Shown here piece after piece: positions 34,594 through 44,891 of a DNA stretch of 64,000 nucleotides. Position numbers and translations under genes: made by a program. The notes under the pieces were generated by a model. It did no database searches, was not told the DNA's origin, and worked only from the letters and a program-made list of their open reading frames with translations. Every line of letters starts with the position of its first letter. Within the stretch, counting starts at the first letter, position 1. The stretch lies in assembly GCA_021153185.1 (NCBI GenBank), contig JAGKTY010000010.1, positions 1 to 64,000 on the forward strand. Direction: 5' to 3'. The DNA comes from Lachnospiraceae bacterium. Its GTDB lineage: Bacteria > Bacillota > Clostridia > Lachnospirales > Lachnospiraceae.

Positions 34594-35172
34594 ATGAGTG
34601 ATCGTTCAGCAGAGAAAAAACAGCATATCATCAAATGCGCACGTGAGGTGTTTGCGCAAAAAGGGTTTCTTGCGGTCACGATGAAGGATATCGTGGAAGC
34701 GTGTGAAATCAGCCGCGGCGGATTGTATTTATACTATGACAACACAGCGTCGCTCTTTTTGGATGTGCTCAAATATGATGAAGAGGACGCAGAAAAAGAC
34801 AGTGAGGATATCTCCGGGGATATGACGAGCGCAGAGCTTTTGGCGGTCTTTTTCAAGGAACAAAAAAAGCTGATTCTCAGGAAAAAGAACCGGCTTTGGA
34901 GAGCAATTTATGAGTATTGTTTTGACCAAAAGGATGCACCGGGAGAGAATTTCATCCAAAAGCAGTTTGACGGCGGCGTCCGCATTATCGAAACGCTCAT
35001 CGCCGGTGGTGTGGCAGACGGGGATTTCGTGTGTGAAGACCCTGCCGCCAAGGCGCGCGGGATGATGTATGTGCTCGAGGGCATGCGCCTGCTTTCGACT
35101 GCAAGCGCCATTTCACCCAAGGAAGTCGACCGGGAGATTCTCTCCATGATGCAGGAAATTGTCGTTGACTAA
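34594..35172 (+). CDS. TetR-family transcriptional regulator
   Basis: A 192-residue repressor. Residues 8-54 hold the TetR helix-turn-helix: KKQHIIKCAREVFAQKGF, TMKDIVEACEISRGGLYLYY. The C-terminal helical ligand domain is of standard size; the ligand is unknown. It follows the 153-residue hypothetical gene by 10 bp. Its stop codon overlaps that of the convergent transglutaminase gene by 4 bp, with no room for a terminator between. Confidence 0.9.
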   Translation: MSDRSAEKKQHIIKCAREVFAQKGFLAVTMKDIVEACEISRGGLYLYYDNTASLFLDVLKYDEEDAEKDSEDISGDMTSAELLAVFFKEQKKLILRKKNRLWRAIYEYCFDQKDAPGENFIQKQFDGGVRIIETLIAGGVADGDFVCEDPAAKARGMMYVLEGMRLLSTASAISPKEVDREILSMMQEIVVD

Positions 35173-37655
35173 TTTTTCATACTGTTTCGCTTGAGCTGTT
35201 TGCAGGCCTTATTTGTTTGTTTCACAAATAGGTCTGCTTTTTCTTTGGAAGTAAACGCTTTGCCATAGAGGGCACGCTCAAGAATATCATACGCCTGCAC
35301 AAGTTCCTCCTGCATAGACGGCAGAAGGCTTGAAAGCACCTCAAACACATCGGAAGGAAGTGTCTGTTTGGAAACAGGCACTTTTTTGCGGATGAGCGCT
35401 TTGAGGGTGCGGGCGTACTGGTAGGAAACAAGCGGGCTGTAGTTTCCGGTGCGGCAAGCCTTTTTCATCGCCATGTAGCATTTATAGCGGCGTGCAAATT
35501 GAACAGCCAGAACAATAGCGAGCATAAGTAGCAGCACAAACGCAGTCGGGATCAGCAAAAACAGATTGCTCTCATTTATCGCACCTGCGGCATCCCCTGT
35601 ATTTTTGGAAATGCCGTCGTCCGGCTGACCGCCGTCAAACATGCCGGAAAATAAGGAGGCAAAGATGCTCTCGTTTTCTTCTGCTTCGTCAGCATTTAGG
35701 GAAGGCGGCGTGAAGTCGACAGGATACCATCCGAAGCCCTCGAGATAAACCTCTGTCCATGCATGTGCATTTGCGTCAGGCAGCTCGACCGTTACGACAC
35801 CGCTGTTTTGCATCCTTGGCGTGCCGGAGAGCCAATCCGTCACGTCTTCGGTATCAAGCAAGGTAGCATCGGCTAAGTTTGAAAGCTTAATGACATAGCC
35901 TTCACAGTACCGCGCAGGAATGCCGTATGCGCGAAGCAGCATCGTGCCTGCTGAGGCAAAGTGGACACAAAAGCCCTCGCCCTGCTCCTCCAAAAAGTAG
36001 GAGACAAAATCCTGGTCGGGCGGCGTTGCACCCGGCGATAAGCTGTAGTGATAATTCGATGAAAAATATGTCTGGATTTTCTCGACGAGCTCCGGAATGC
36101 TTTCGGCACTGCCGATGGAATCGGTAGCGGTTTTCAGCGCTTTTTTGCATGACTGCGGCACGGTTTTATAGTAGACCTTTTGGTACATGTCAAAATAGTT
36201 TTCATAATCATATTCTTCCGCGTTTGCCGCTTTGATTGCAACAATCTGTTTGTAATACGGCGAGGTCATACCGAGATAGTCTTTGACAAGCGGAAAATAG
36301 GAAAGGGAATAGGTTGTCGTCAAATCCGACTGCTTATTTCTGACAGAGTGATCGATTGCAACCGGCAGCTGCTCGCTGTTTTGCGTAAAATACGGCACAT
36401 AGATGTGGTTGTCGCGTATATCCTTTTTTTCAATCATCATCTTACCCTGCAGGGCAATGTCGGGCCGGATTGACCGAAACTGTGCAACACGGTTTGCCTC
36501 AATCTGACTGGAAAACATTGTATAGCGGTAAAACGCTTCGCCCCCTAACTGTTCACGGAGTTCTGTTTCATCGTAATCCGGCGCTAGCCAGGCATCCTGT
36601 GTATAGCGCTCACCGGTAAAGCCCTTTAGGTAAACCGTATCGGTGCTTGTCGGAACAAACGTGACGGTCAAATCCGTCTCCTGGTCGCTGCTGACGGAGC
36701 TGATACCGCCGAGACGGCCGTCACTCATACCGCCGGTTGCCTGATAACGGTTAAAAAACGAATAGAACCCGTTTTGTACAAGAAGCTTGATGTAGTGGTC
36801 TGTCACTTCTTTGGGCTTACTCACCTCGTCCGTTTCCAGAAAATGGCTCTGCATAATAGGGTAGGTAAGACCGGTAAGAAATAGACAGATTGCAAAGCAG
36901 ACGCCGCAAAGCTGAAGCATTAACAGGCCGTTCCCTTTATAGGAATGGACGCTTTTTTTTAGGGTGTATGGCTTGTCCTTTCGCCTGTTTTCACTGAGCA
37001 TAAAGTGTCCGCTGCGTTTAAGCAGCGCGGCTGCAACATAGGAAAACAGAAGCAAAAACAGATAGAGCGGTCCCGGAAGGGCATCGATGTACAGACCAAA
37101 TTGGAGAAATGGGAACGTCATCACAATGGTGAAAAATGTGCTCATATAGTTTGAGATGGCGATGTTGATCATCAGCGCCAAAAAGAAGCCGAGAAAAACA
37201 AAGGCAATCGTCATTGTCAAATAGCGGTTGGAAATGGCTTCGGATGTCTGACGCGAATAAGAAAGCACGAAATAGTCACGGTATTTTTCGCGGATTACGT
37301 TCATAATGCCCTGAAAACCACTGTTCACGTAAACACGATACTTCAGAATTGCGTAAGAAAACACAAAGAAAATGACCGGGTAGACGAGATTAAAAAAAGT
37401 GTGGTTATAGTGCAAAAAGGCAAGCAGCATAGAAAACAAAAAAAGGCAAATGGCAATGAGCGGCATATTGATCTCGAGGGAAAATGCGGAAACAATACAG
37501 CCGACCGTTCCGAGGCTTGCGCAAAATACAAGGAGGGCTTTGGCAAGGCAGACCTGCAGACGCATCGTATGATACTGCGCAAGCGGCAGAGCCATCTTGT
37601 AGCCCGTATGAAGTTCGGTGTCTGCTTTGTTAGCAGATTTGCTGTGAAAAATCAT
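35169..37655 (-). CDS. Transglutaminase-like membrane protein
   Basis: An 828-residue protein. The N-terminal third has about six to eight membrane helices in the layout of TgpA-type proteins. The external region holds a transglutaminase core with catalytic Cys in GEGFCVHFASAGTMLLRAYG, His in NAHAWTEVYLEG and Asp in FGWYPVDFTPP. Another helix (SNLFLLIPTAFVLLLMLAIV) precedes a C-terminal DUF4129-like segment. AAAGGAG lies before the ATG at 37655. It overlaps the DUF58 gene upstream by 26 bp. MoxR-DUF58-transglutaminase operons are widespread; their substrate is generally unknown. Confidence 0.9.
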   Translation of the reverse strand: MIFHSKSANKADTELHTGYKMALPLAQYHTMRLQVCLAKALLVFCASLGTVGCIVSAFSLEINMPLIAICLFLFSMLLAFLHYNHTFFNLVYPVIFFVFSYAILKYRVYVNSGFQGIMNVIREKYRDYFVLSYSRQTSEAISNRYLTMTIAFVFLGFFLALMINIAISNYMSTFFTIVMTFPFLQFGLYIDALPGPLYLFLLLFSYVAAALLKRSGHFMLSENRRKDKPYTLKKSVHSYKGNGLLMLQLCGVCFAICLFLTGLTYPIMQSHFLETDEVSKPKEVTDHYIKLLVQNGFYSFFNRYQATGGMSDGRLGGISSVSSDQETDLTVTFVPTSTDTVYLKGFTGERYTQDAWLAPDYDETELREQLGGEAFYRYTMFSSQIEANRVAQFRSIRPDIALQGKMMIEKKDIRDNHIYVPYFTQNSEQLPVAIDHSVRNKQSDLTTTYSLSYFPLVKDYLGMTSPYYKQIVAIKAANAEEYDYENYFDMYQKVYYKTVPQSCKKALKTATDSIGSAESIPELVEKIQTYFSSNYHYSLSPGATPPDQDFVSYFLEEQGEGFCVHFASAGTMLLRAYGIPARYCEGYVIKLSNLADATLLDTEDVTDWLSGTPRMQNSGVVTVELPDANAHAWTEVYLEGFGWYPVDFTPPSLNADEAEENESIFASLFSGMFDGGQPDDGISKNTGDAAGAINESNLFLLIPTAFVLLLMLAIVLAVQFARRYKCYMAMKKACRTGNYSPLVSYQYARTLKALIRKKVPVSKQTLPSDVFEVLSSLLPSMQEELVQAYDILERALYGKAFTSKEKADLFVKQTNKACKQLKRNSMKN

Positions 37656-38667
37656 CAAAAACTCCTTTTTCGCATGCATGTAACAGCGAGCCTTTTTTGA
37701 GGTCACTGCCGATGTATGTGTCAAATCCGAGAGACGGTGTGTCGTAGGCCGGAGCATAATATGCGTTGATGAGTGCCTCTGTCAGCTGGTCCTCATGCGT
37801 GATTGGGTAAAAACAAAAATCGGAAAGCGCATCATTGTAAAAGCCGAATAAGAACAATTCATTCATCATAATCAGCGTCATGCTGATCTGATACGCATTC
37901 GTAATGGCAGCATCCAGTGAAAGCGGATTGTCCGGATTTTTGTATAGCTCAAGCAGTACGACGAACTGATGCGAGCTTGTCGATTCAAATTCTTTGACCA
38001 TAAGCTTGTCTGTCTTGGCCGTCAGCTTCCAGTGAATGGCCTGCAATCTGTCGCCCGGGATGTATTCGCGGATATCGGTCACATCACTTGATGCATTGCC
38101 GCGCTTTTCACTTGTCTCGTATTCGTCAAAGCCTTCTGCATAGAGCGCCTCATGCACGGTCATGCGCTCACACTTTGGCGGAAAGACAGCGACCTCACAC
38201 GACTGCTTTGCAGCAATGTCAAACCGGAAAAAGTGTAAATAGTCCCACGTATAAAAATCATAGGCAGATGCCGCAAAAAGACCAAGGTGTTCGTAGGTGA
38301 CCGGAACGGACAGGGCATGCGAGCCAAACATGCCGGTGCCGATTACGATAGAGAGCGGCTTTGCACTATGATAGTAAGCAGAGGCTAACTGAAATGTAAA
38401 ATGAATATCCAAAAGCGGAAAGAGTGAGCGGCTTTCAAGCACAATCGAAAGCGGAAGCGTTTCCCCTTTCCGGGTTTGGGTGCAAGGTGTGGCCATCCGA
38501 ATTGTCAGTTGCCCGAGTGCGTGCTTTGTCATGTGGTAGGATGCAAACGGAAGCACCATCATGATGACGAGCAGCATGACGACAAAGGACTGTCGGAAGA
38601 ACAGTGCAAACAGCACGAGAAGCAGCATGACAAAGCCATACGTTGCAAAACTAAGAAAACGTCTCAT
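37630..38667 (-). CDS. DUF58 domain membrane protein
   Basis: A 345-residue protein with two N-terminal helices (residues 8-45), a beta-rich middle, and the DUF58 signature DVTDIREYIPGDRLQAIHWKLTAKTDKLMVKEFE near residues 195-230, which precedes a von Willebrand A-like fold. DUF58 proteins are partners of MoxR ATPases. The stop overlaps the start of the transglutaminase gene by 26 bp, and the MoxR gene ends 9 bp upstream, so the three are one operon. Confidence 0.9.
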   Translation of the reverse strand: MRRFLSFATYGFVMLLLVLFALFFRQSFVVMLLVIMMVLPFASYHMTKHALGQLTIRMATPCTQTRKGETLPLSIVLESRSLFPLLDIHFTFQLASAYYHSAKPLSIVIGTGMFGSHALSVPVTYEHLGLFAASAYDFYTWDYLHFFRFDIAAKQSCEVAVFPPKCERMTVHEALYAEGFDEYETSEKRGNASSDVTDIREYIPGDRLQAIHWKLTAKTDKLMVKEFESTSSHQFVVLLELYKNPDNPLSLDAAITNAYQISMTLIMMNELFLFGFYNDALSDFCFYPITHEDQLTEALINAYYAPAYDTPSLGFDTYIGSDLKKGSLLHACEKGVFDDFSQQIC

Positions 38668-38676
38668 AAAATGCTC

Positions 38677-39606
38677 CTATGCGTTTGTTGGAAGAGGGAC
38701 TGTGGCAAGGATCTGTTCGCAGACATCAAATGCGGTAATGCCTTGTGCGCGCGCCTTGGTTGACAAAATGAGTCTGTGGCAGCAAACACTGTAAAATACC
38801 GCATGAATATCATCCGGTATGCAGTAATCGTTTCCTCTCAAATAGGCATGGGCACGCGCCATCTTATGAAGGGCGATGAGTCCGCGCGGGCTGACACCCT
38901 GCGCAACGTTGTCGGTTGTGCGCGTTGCTTCTACGAGAGAGACCATGTAATCGAGAAGGGAATCCTTCAAATATACTTCTGTCACCTGCTTTTGCATGGC
39001 GATGAACTCCTCACAGGTGCACACCGGCTGAACCGTGTCCACATAATCCATATTGTGGCCGCGCAAAATATCCGTTGCATCCGCATGACTTGGGTAACCG
39101 AGAGAAAGCTTTACAAAGAAACGGTCCAGCTGTGAGTCAGGGAGCTTTTGCGTTCCCGAAGCACCGACAGGATTTTGCGTGGCAATGACAAAAAACGGCT
39201 CAGAAAGCCGGCGCGTTTGTCCGTCTACCGTCACCTTGTGCTCCTCCATGACCTCAAGGAGCGCAGACTGCGTCTTTGGGGAAGTACGGTTTAACTCATC
39301 GGCAAGGAACAGATTCGTAAAAATTGCTCCCGGCCTATATGTAAATTCACCTTTTCCCTGGTCGTAAATGCTAAAGCCCAGAATATCGCCCGGAAGAACA
39401 TCCGGCGTAAACTGCATACGTTTGTAATCCATGGAAAGCGCACGGGAAAGTGCGACCGCGAGGGTTGTCTTTCCGACGCCCGGAATATCCTCCAATAAAA
39501 TGTGCCCGCCGGCAAGCATACTTGTCAGTACCATATCAATGACATTTGCTTTACCGCGCAGCACCTTCTCAATTTCCGTTCGAATGTTGAATAGTGTTTG
39601 ATTCAT
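38677..39606 (-). CDS. MoxR-family AAA+ ATPase
   Basis: A 309-residue chaperone-like ATPase. Walker A is GVGKTTLAVAL (near residue 41), Walker B LFLADELNRTSPKTQSALLE, sensor VIATQNP followed by the MoxR-type QLDRFF arginine-finger region. It heads the moxR-DUF58-transglutaminase operon. The ribosome site AAGGGGATA precedes the ATG; a TATAAT at about 39650 on the minus strand can be its -10 box. Confidence 0.93.
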   Translation of the reverse strand: MNQTLFNIRTEIEKVLRGKANVIDMVLTSMLAGGHILLEDIPGVGKTTLAVALSRALSMDYKRMQFTPDVLPGDILGFSIYDQGKGEFTYRPGAIFTNLFLADELNRTSPKTQSALLEVMEEHKVTVDGQTRRLSEPFFVIATQNPVGASGTQKLPDSQLDRFFVKLSLGYPSHADATDILRGHNMDYVDTVQPVCTCEEFIAMQKQVTEVYLKDSLLDYMVSLVEATRTTDNVAQGVSPRGLIALHKMARAHAYLRGNDYCIPDDIHAVFYSVCCHRLILSTKARAQGITAFDVCEQILATVPLPTNA

Positions 39607-39800
39607 CTCGTGTATCCCCTTATAAAACTTATGAAAGCTACAGCTCTATTATAAAATAAGAATACGAATATGTGAATAATCGACGCACGATTTATTTTAC
39701 CTATTATAAATAAGAAAAGCAGCTTGGTTTGCCGGGGAGCGCTTTGGCTTGCCTAAAAACACACAATATGTAGATTATCAACATTTTTTGGAGCAACATA

Positions 39801-39829
39801 TTGATTCTGAAAAAATAGTATGTTACAAT
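39801..39829 (+). promoter_or_regulatory. Promoter of carA-carB
   Basis: TTGATT (39801-39806), a 17-bp spacer and TACAAT (39824-39829), 30 bp upstream of the carA start. The leader is too short for a PyrR-type attenuator. Confidence 0.65.
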
Positions 39830-39859
39830 AAGTCGATTATGGAAAGGACGGGTGAAAAT

Positions 39860-41026
39860 ATGAAAGCCTTTTTGATTCTTGAAGATGGCACCGTGTTTGA
39901 AGGAATTCATATTGGTGCAGACAAACAAGTAATAAGTGAAATTGTGTTTAACACGTCAATGGCCGGATACCTTGAGGTGCTGACGGATCCCTCTTATGCA
40001 GGGCAGGCTGTCTGCATGACGTATCCGTTAATTGGTAATTATGGCGTTTGCAAAGAGGATATGGAGTCGCGCCGTATATGGCCTGATGCATTCATTGTCA
40101 GAGAGCTGTCGCGCACGGCCAGTAATTTCCGGTCAGATATGACCATACAAGAGCTTCTGATTCAGTATGATGTTCCGGGTATCGCTGGTATCGATACTAG
40201 AGCACTCACCAAAATTCTTCGTCAAAAGGGTACGATGAACGGCTGTATCACAACAGATGAATCGTACAATCTAAATGAGTTATTACCAAAGCTAAAAGCA
40301 TATACAACCGGTAAGGTAGTCGAAAAAGTTACCTGCAGGGAAAAATATATTGTCAAAGGTTCAAAATCGCTTTCTGAAAACGGACCGATTTCCGGAAGTG
40401 CAAGATATACAGGAGAGAAGGAAATGAGACCGTCTCTTGTGAAGCAGTTAAACGGCCTTGGTAAAAAAGTGGCACTCCTTGATTTTGGTGCAAAAGACAA
40501 CATTGCCCGTTCACTTGCCCAAAGAGGATGCGATGTGACCGTTTACCCGGCAATCACGCCTGCAAGTGAGATCATTGCAGATGCGCCGGACGGTATTATG
40601 CTCAGCAACGGCCCGGGCGATCCAAAAGAGTGCACTTCCATCATTGCAGAGATTCGCAAATTATACGAGTCGGATATCCCGATTTTTGGAATTTGCCTCG
40701 GACATCAGCTCATGGCGCTGGCAACCGGTGCAGATACATTTAAAATGAAATACGGCCACAGAGGCGGAAACCATCCTGTAAAAGATCTTGCGACCGGAAA
40801 AGTATATATTTCTTCACAAAATCACGGTTACGTAGTTGATATGGATAAGCTTGACCGGGACGTGGCGACGCCTGCATTTGTGAATGTCAACGATGGCACC
40901 TGCGAGGGACTTGCCTATACCGGCAAAAACATTTTTACGGTACAGTACCATCCGGAGGCTTGCGCAGGTCCACAGGACTCAGGATATTTGTTTGACAGAT
41001 TTATTCAGATGATGGAGGAAAAATAG
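39860..41026 (+). CDS. carA: Carbamoyl-phosphate synthase small subunit
   Basis: A 388-residue glutaminase subunit that supplies ammonia to CarB. The C-terminal class I glutamine amidotransferase domain has catalytic Cys in PIFGICLGHQLMALA and His-Glu in VQYHPEACAGPQDS; the N-terminal domain is the CarA-specific region (FLILEDGTVFEG, EVLTDPSYAGQ). The start at 39860 has AGGACGGGTG upstream; the frame extending to 39749 would cover the promoter. carB starts immediately after its stop. Confidence 0.97.
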   Translation: MKAFLILEDGTVFEGIHIGADKQVISEIVFNTSMAGYLEVLTDPSYAGQAVCMTYPLIGNYGVCKEDMESRRIWPDAFIVRELSRTASNFRSDMTIQELLIQYDVPGIAGIDTRALTKILRQKGTMNGCITTDESYNLNELLPKLKAYTTGKVVEKVTCREKYIVKGSKSLSENGPISGSARYTGEKEMRPSLVKQLNGLGKKVALLDFGAKDNIARSLAQRGCDVTVYPAITPASEIIADAPDGIMLSNGPGDPKECTSIIAEIRKLYESDIPIFGICLGHQLMALATGADTFKMKYGHRGGNHPVKDLATGKVYISSQNHGYVVDMDKLDRDVATPAFVNVNDGTCEGLAYTGKNIFTVQYHPEACAGPQDSGYLFDRFIQMMEEK

Positions 41027-44000
41027 ATGCCGAAGAATCCGAACGTAAAACGAGTTATGGTTATTGGTTCCGGTCCGATCGTCATCGGACAGGCAGCAGA
41101 GTTTGACTACGCGGGAACGCAGGCTTGTCGTTCCCTGAAGGAGGAAGGCTGTGAGGTAATCCTTGTCAACTCAAACCCTGCAACCATTATGACAGATAAA
41201 GAGATTGCAGATAAGGTTTACATTGAGCCGCTTACGGTAGATGTGCTCAAACAGATCATTATCAAGGAAAAACCGGACAGTCTTCTGCCAAACATGGGTG
41301 GACAGGCAGGCCTGAACCTTGGCATGGAGCTTGATGAGTCAGGCTTTTTAAAAGAGCACGGCGTAACATTGCTTGGAACGACGGCAGAGACGATCAGAAA
41401 TGCAGAGGGACGTCAGGAATTTAAAGATTTGATGGAGCGCATCGGTGAGCCTTGTGCACCATCTCTTCTTGTAGAAAATATTGAAGACGGTGTCAATTTT
41501 GCAAAAGAAATCGGCTACCCGGTTGTACTTCGCCCGGCTTATACACTTGGCGGCAGCGGCGGCGGTATCGCACACAATCAGGCAGAAATCGAAGACATTC
41601 TGGAAAAGGGACTCAGACTTTCCCGCGTCGGACAGGTACTCGTTGAGCGCTGTATCTCAGGCTGGAAAGAAATCGAGTACGAGGTTATGCGCGACAGCGC
41701 AGGTAACTGTATCACCGTCTGTAACATGGAAAACCTTGATCCGGTCGGCGTGCATACAGGTGACAGTATCGTTGTGGCACCGTCACAGACCCTTTCTGAC
41801 AAAGAATATCAGATGCTCCGTACATCAGCGCTCAACATCATCGATGAGCTTGGTATTACGGGTGGATGTAACGTGCAGTTCGCGCTGCATCCGACAAGCT
41901 TTGAGTATTGCGTCATTGAGGTAAATCCGCGTGTGAGCCGTTCTTCGGCACTTGCATCCAAGGCGACGGGATATCCGATTGCAAAGGTTGCGGCCAAGAT
42001 TGCGCTCGGCTATACACTTGATGAGATTCCAAATGCCATTACCGGAAAGACCTTTGCAAGCTTTGAGCCGACACTGGATTACTGCGTGGTGAAGGTTCCG
42101 AGGCTACCGTTTGATAAATTCATCACGGCAAAACGTACGCTCACGACACAGATGAAGGCGACCGGTGAGGTTATGAGTATTTGTAACAGTTTTGAGGGAG
42201 GCCTCATGAAAGCGCTCCGCTCGCTCGAACAGCATGTCGATTGCCTGCGAAGCTATGATTTTTCAGACCTTACAAAGGATGAGCTGCGCAAGAGACTGAC
42301 TGTTGTCGATGATCAGAGAATTTTTGTGATTGCAGAAGCAATCCGCAAGGGCATTTCATATGATGAAATCCATGAAATCACGATGGTAGATCATTGGTTT
42401 ATTGATAAAATCGCAATTTTGACTGAGATGGAGCAGGCACTCATCGACGGACCGCTTACAGCAGAATTGTTAAGAGAGGCAAAGCGTCTCGAGTTTACAG
42501 ATGATATCATCAGCCGCTTTACAGGAAAGCCTGCATCCGAAATCAAAGCGATGCGTATGGAAAACGGCATTACGGCTGCCTACAAGATGGTAGATACATG
42601 TGCGGCAGAGTTTGAGGCGGCAACGCCTTATTACTATAGTGTTTACGGCGGCGAAAACGAAGCCAAAGAGACACATGACCGCAAGAAGGTGCTTGTCCTT
42701 GGCTCCGGCCCGATCCGGATCGGACAGGGTATTGAGTTTGACTTCTGTTCCGTCCATGCAACCTGGGCATTTTCAAAGGCGGGCTTTGAGACGATTATTG
42801 TCAACAATAACCCGGAGACGGTTAGTACAGACTTTGACATCGCAGATAAGCTTTATTTTGAGCCGCTGACACCGGAGGATGTGGAAAATATCGTCAACAT
42901 TGAAAAACCGGACGGCGCCGTGGTACAGTTTGGCGGACAGACGGCCATCAAGCTGACAGAAGCACTCATGGAAATGGGCGTTCCGATTCTCGGCACGAAG
43001 GCTGAGGATGTTGACGCGGCAGAAGACAGGGAATTGTTCGACCGCATTTTGCAGGAAACAGAAATTCCGCGTGCGGCGGGCGGTACAGTCTTTACAGCCG
43101 AGGAAGCCAAAGAGGTAGCCAACAGACTTGGCTATCCGGTACTTGTGCGTCCAAGCTACGTGCTTGGCGGACAGGGCATGCAGATTGCAATCTGTGATGA
43201 GGAAATCGAAGAGTTCATGGCGGTCATTAACCGCTATGCACAAGATCACCCGATTCTTGTTGATAAATATTTACAGGGAAAAGAGCTTGAGGTTGACGCT
43301 GTCTGTGACGGAACCGACATCCTGATTCCGGGCATCATGGAGCATATTGAGCGTACGGGTGTCCATTCGGGAGACAGTATCTCTGTGTATCCGGCACCAA
43401 CCGTGAGCGAGCACATCAAAGAAACGATTGCCGAGTATACAAGAAGACTGGCAAAAGCACTTCATGTAAAGGGCCTGATTAACATTCAGTTTATCGCAGT
43501 CGGTGAAGAGATTTATGTCATTGAGGTCAATCCGCGCTCTTCCCGTACGGTTCCGTATATCAGCAAGGTGACGGGCATTCCGATTGTAGACCTTGCAACA
43601 GAAGTCATTTTGGGCAAAAAAATCAGAGACCTTGGCTACGAGCCGGGCTTGCAGCCTGAGGCAGGATACTATGCGATTAAGATGCCGGTATTCTCCTTTG
43701 AAAAAATCAGGGGTGCGGAAATCAGCCTCGGCCCTGAAATGAAATCAACCGGCGAGTGTCTTGGTATATCAAAGAGCTTTAACGAAGCACTTTATAAGGC
43801 ATTTATCGGTGCCGGTATCGACCTGCCGAAGCACAAACAGGTCATCATCACGGTAAAGGATGCCGACAAAGGGGAGGCAATCGAGATTGGCCGCCGTTTT
43901 GAAAAGCTCGGTTACACAATTTACGCGACGCGTTCCACAGCAAATACGCTCAAGGAAGCGGGCGTCAAAGTGCGTAAGGTCAATAAGATTTCACAGGAAT

Positions 44001-44224
44001 CACCAACCGTTATGGACTTGCTGCTCGGACACAAAATTGATCTTGTCATCGATACGCCTACGCAGGGACGTGACAAATCGAGAGATGGTTTCTTGATCAG
44101 ACGTACAGCGATTGAGACCGGTGTTCACTGCCTGACAAGTCTGGATACGGCAAATGCGCTGCTTACAAGCTTAGAGCATGCCAAAGACGAGGCATTAACA
44201 CTTGTTGATATTGCTTCGCTGTAA
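41027..44224 (+). CDS. carB: Carbamoyl-phosphate synthase large subunit
   Basis: A 1065-residue enzyme making carbamoyl phosphate for pyrimidines and arginine. It has two homologous ATP-grasp halves: the first starts VMVIGSGPIVIGQAAEFDY, the second VLVLGSGPIRIGQGIEFD. VEVNPRVSRSSALASKATGYP and IEVNPRSSRTVPYISKVTG are the matching catalytic stretches. The C-terminal MGS-like allosteric domain begins near residue 930. The ATG directly follows the carA stop. queH starts 25 bp downstream. Confidence 0.97.
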   Translation: MPKNPNVKRVMVIGSGPIVIGQAAEFDYAGTQACRSLKEEGCEVILVNSNPATIMTDKEIADKVYIEPLTVDVLKQIIIKEKPDSLLPNMGGQAGLNLGMELDESGFLKEHGVTLLGTTAETIRNAEGRQEFKDLMERIGEPCAPSLLVENIEDGVNFAKEIGYPVVLRPAYTLGGSGGGIAHNQAEIEDILEKGLRLSRVGQVLVERCISGWKEIEYEVMRDSAGNCITVCNMENLDPVGVHTGDSIVVAPSQTLSDKEYQMLRTSALNIIDELGITGGCNVQFALHPTSFEYCVIEVNPRVSRSSALASKATGYPIAKVAAKIALGYTLDEIPNAITGKTFASFEPTLDYCVVKVPRLPFDKFITAKRTLTTQMKATGEVMSICNSFEGGLMKALRSLEQHVDCLRSYDFSDLTKDELRKRLTVVDDQRIFVIAEAIRKGISYDEIHEITMVDHWFIDKIAILTEMEQALIDGPLTAELLREAKRLEFTDDIISRFTGKPASEIKAMRMENGITAAYKMVDTCAAEFEAATPYYYSVYGGENEAKETHDRKKVLVLGSGPIRIGQGIEFDFCSVHATWAFSKAGFETIIVNNNPETVSTDFDIADKLYFEPLTPEDVENIVNIEKPDGAVVQFGGQTAIKLTEALMEMGVPILGTKAEDVDAAEDRELFDRILQETEIPRAAGGTVFTAEEAKEVANRLGYPVLVRPSYVLGGQGMQIAICDEEIEEFMAVINRYAQDHPILVDKYLQGKELEVDAVCDGTDILIPGIMEHIERTGVHSGDSISVYPAPTVSEHIKETIAEYTRRLAKALHVKGLINIQFIAVGEEIYVIEVNPRSSRTVPYISKVTGIPIVDLATEVILGKKIRDLGYEPGLQPEAGYYAIKMPVFSFEKIRGAEISLGPEMKSTGECLGISKSFNEALYKAFIGAGIDLPKHKQVIITVKDADKGEAIEIGRRFEKLGYTIYATRSTANTLKEAGVKVRKVNKISQESPTVMDLLLGHKIDLVIDTPTQGRDKSRDGFLIRRTAIETGVHCLTSLDTANALLTSLEHAKDEALTLVDIASL

Positions 44225-44249
44225 AACAGGATAGGATAAGAGGCGAACA

Positions 44250-44891
44250 TTGAACGCTAGGAATTATCAAAAAGAATTAGATCAAATCTTGCAAATGCCT
44301 GCTACAAAAGGGAAAAAACTTTTTTTGCACAGTTGTTGTGCACCTTGCAGCAGTTATGTGTTAGAATATTTAAAGCAATATTTTGAAATCACGGTATTTT
44401 ATTACAATCCGAACATCACGATGCCGGATGAGTACGCGCATCGCGTCGCGGAACAAAAGCGCCTGATTGCCGAGTTTAACGAAATGGGAGACGGATATCG
44501 TATTTCCTTTGTGGAGGGAGCGTACGAACCGGATACGTTTTTTGAAGTGACAAAGGGTCATGAACATGACAAAGAGGGCGGCGCCAGGTGTTATCTGTGC
44601 TATGAGATGCGCATGCGAAAGGCGGCCCAAATGGCAGCGGAGGGCGGTTTTGACTATTTCACGACAACGCTTTCCATCAGTCCGATGAAAAATGCGGCTT
44701 GGATAAATGAGATTGGCGAGAGGCTTTCTGCGCAGTACGGTGTGCTTCATCTGCCGAGTGATTTCAAAAAGAAAAATGGATATAAACGTTCCATAGAGTT
44801 GTCAAAAGAATACGATTTGTACAGACAGGACTTTTGTGGATGTGTCTATTCGAAAAGAGAGATAGGAGAAGAACATGGAGAAATTTCTTGA
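44250..44891 (+). CDS. queH: Epoxyqueuosine reductase QueH
   Basis: A 213-residue protein reducing epoxyqueuosine in tRNA to queuosine, the last step of that modification. LHSCCAPCSSYVLEYL with adjacent Cys pairs, YYNPNITMPDEYAHR, RCYLCYEMRMRKAA and DFCGCVYS are the conserved Cys-rich motifs of the DUF208 family and bind an Fe-S cluster. The start is TTG at 44250, 7 bp after AGAGG. Its end overlaps argS by 17 bp, so it is coupled to argS. Confidence 0.93.
   Translation: MNARNYQKELDQILQMPATKGKKLFLHSCCAPCSSYVLEYLKQYFEITVFYYNPNITMPDEYAHRVAEQKRLIAEFNEMGDGYRISFVEGAYEPDTFFEVTKGHEHDKEGGARCYLCYEMRMRKAAQMAAEGGFDYFTTTLSISPMKNAAWINEIGERLSAQYGVLHLPSDFKKKNGYKRSIELSKEYDLYRQDFCGCVYSKREIGEEHGEIS

Noticed and set aside
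39607..39859. PyrR-type attenuator upstream of carA
   Set aside because: The predicted transcript start is about 25 bp from the start codon and no anti-terminator/terminator pair is seen.
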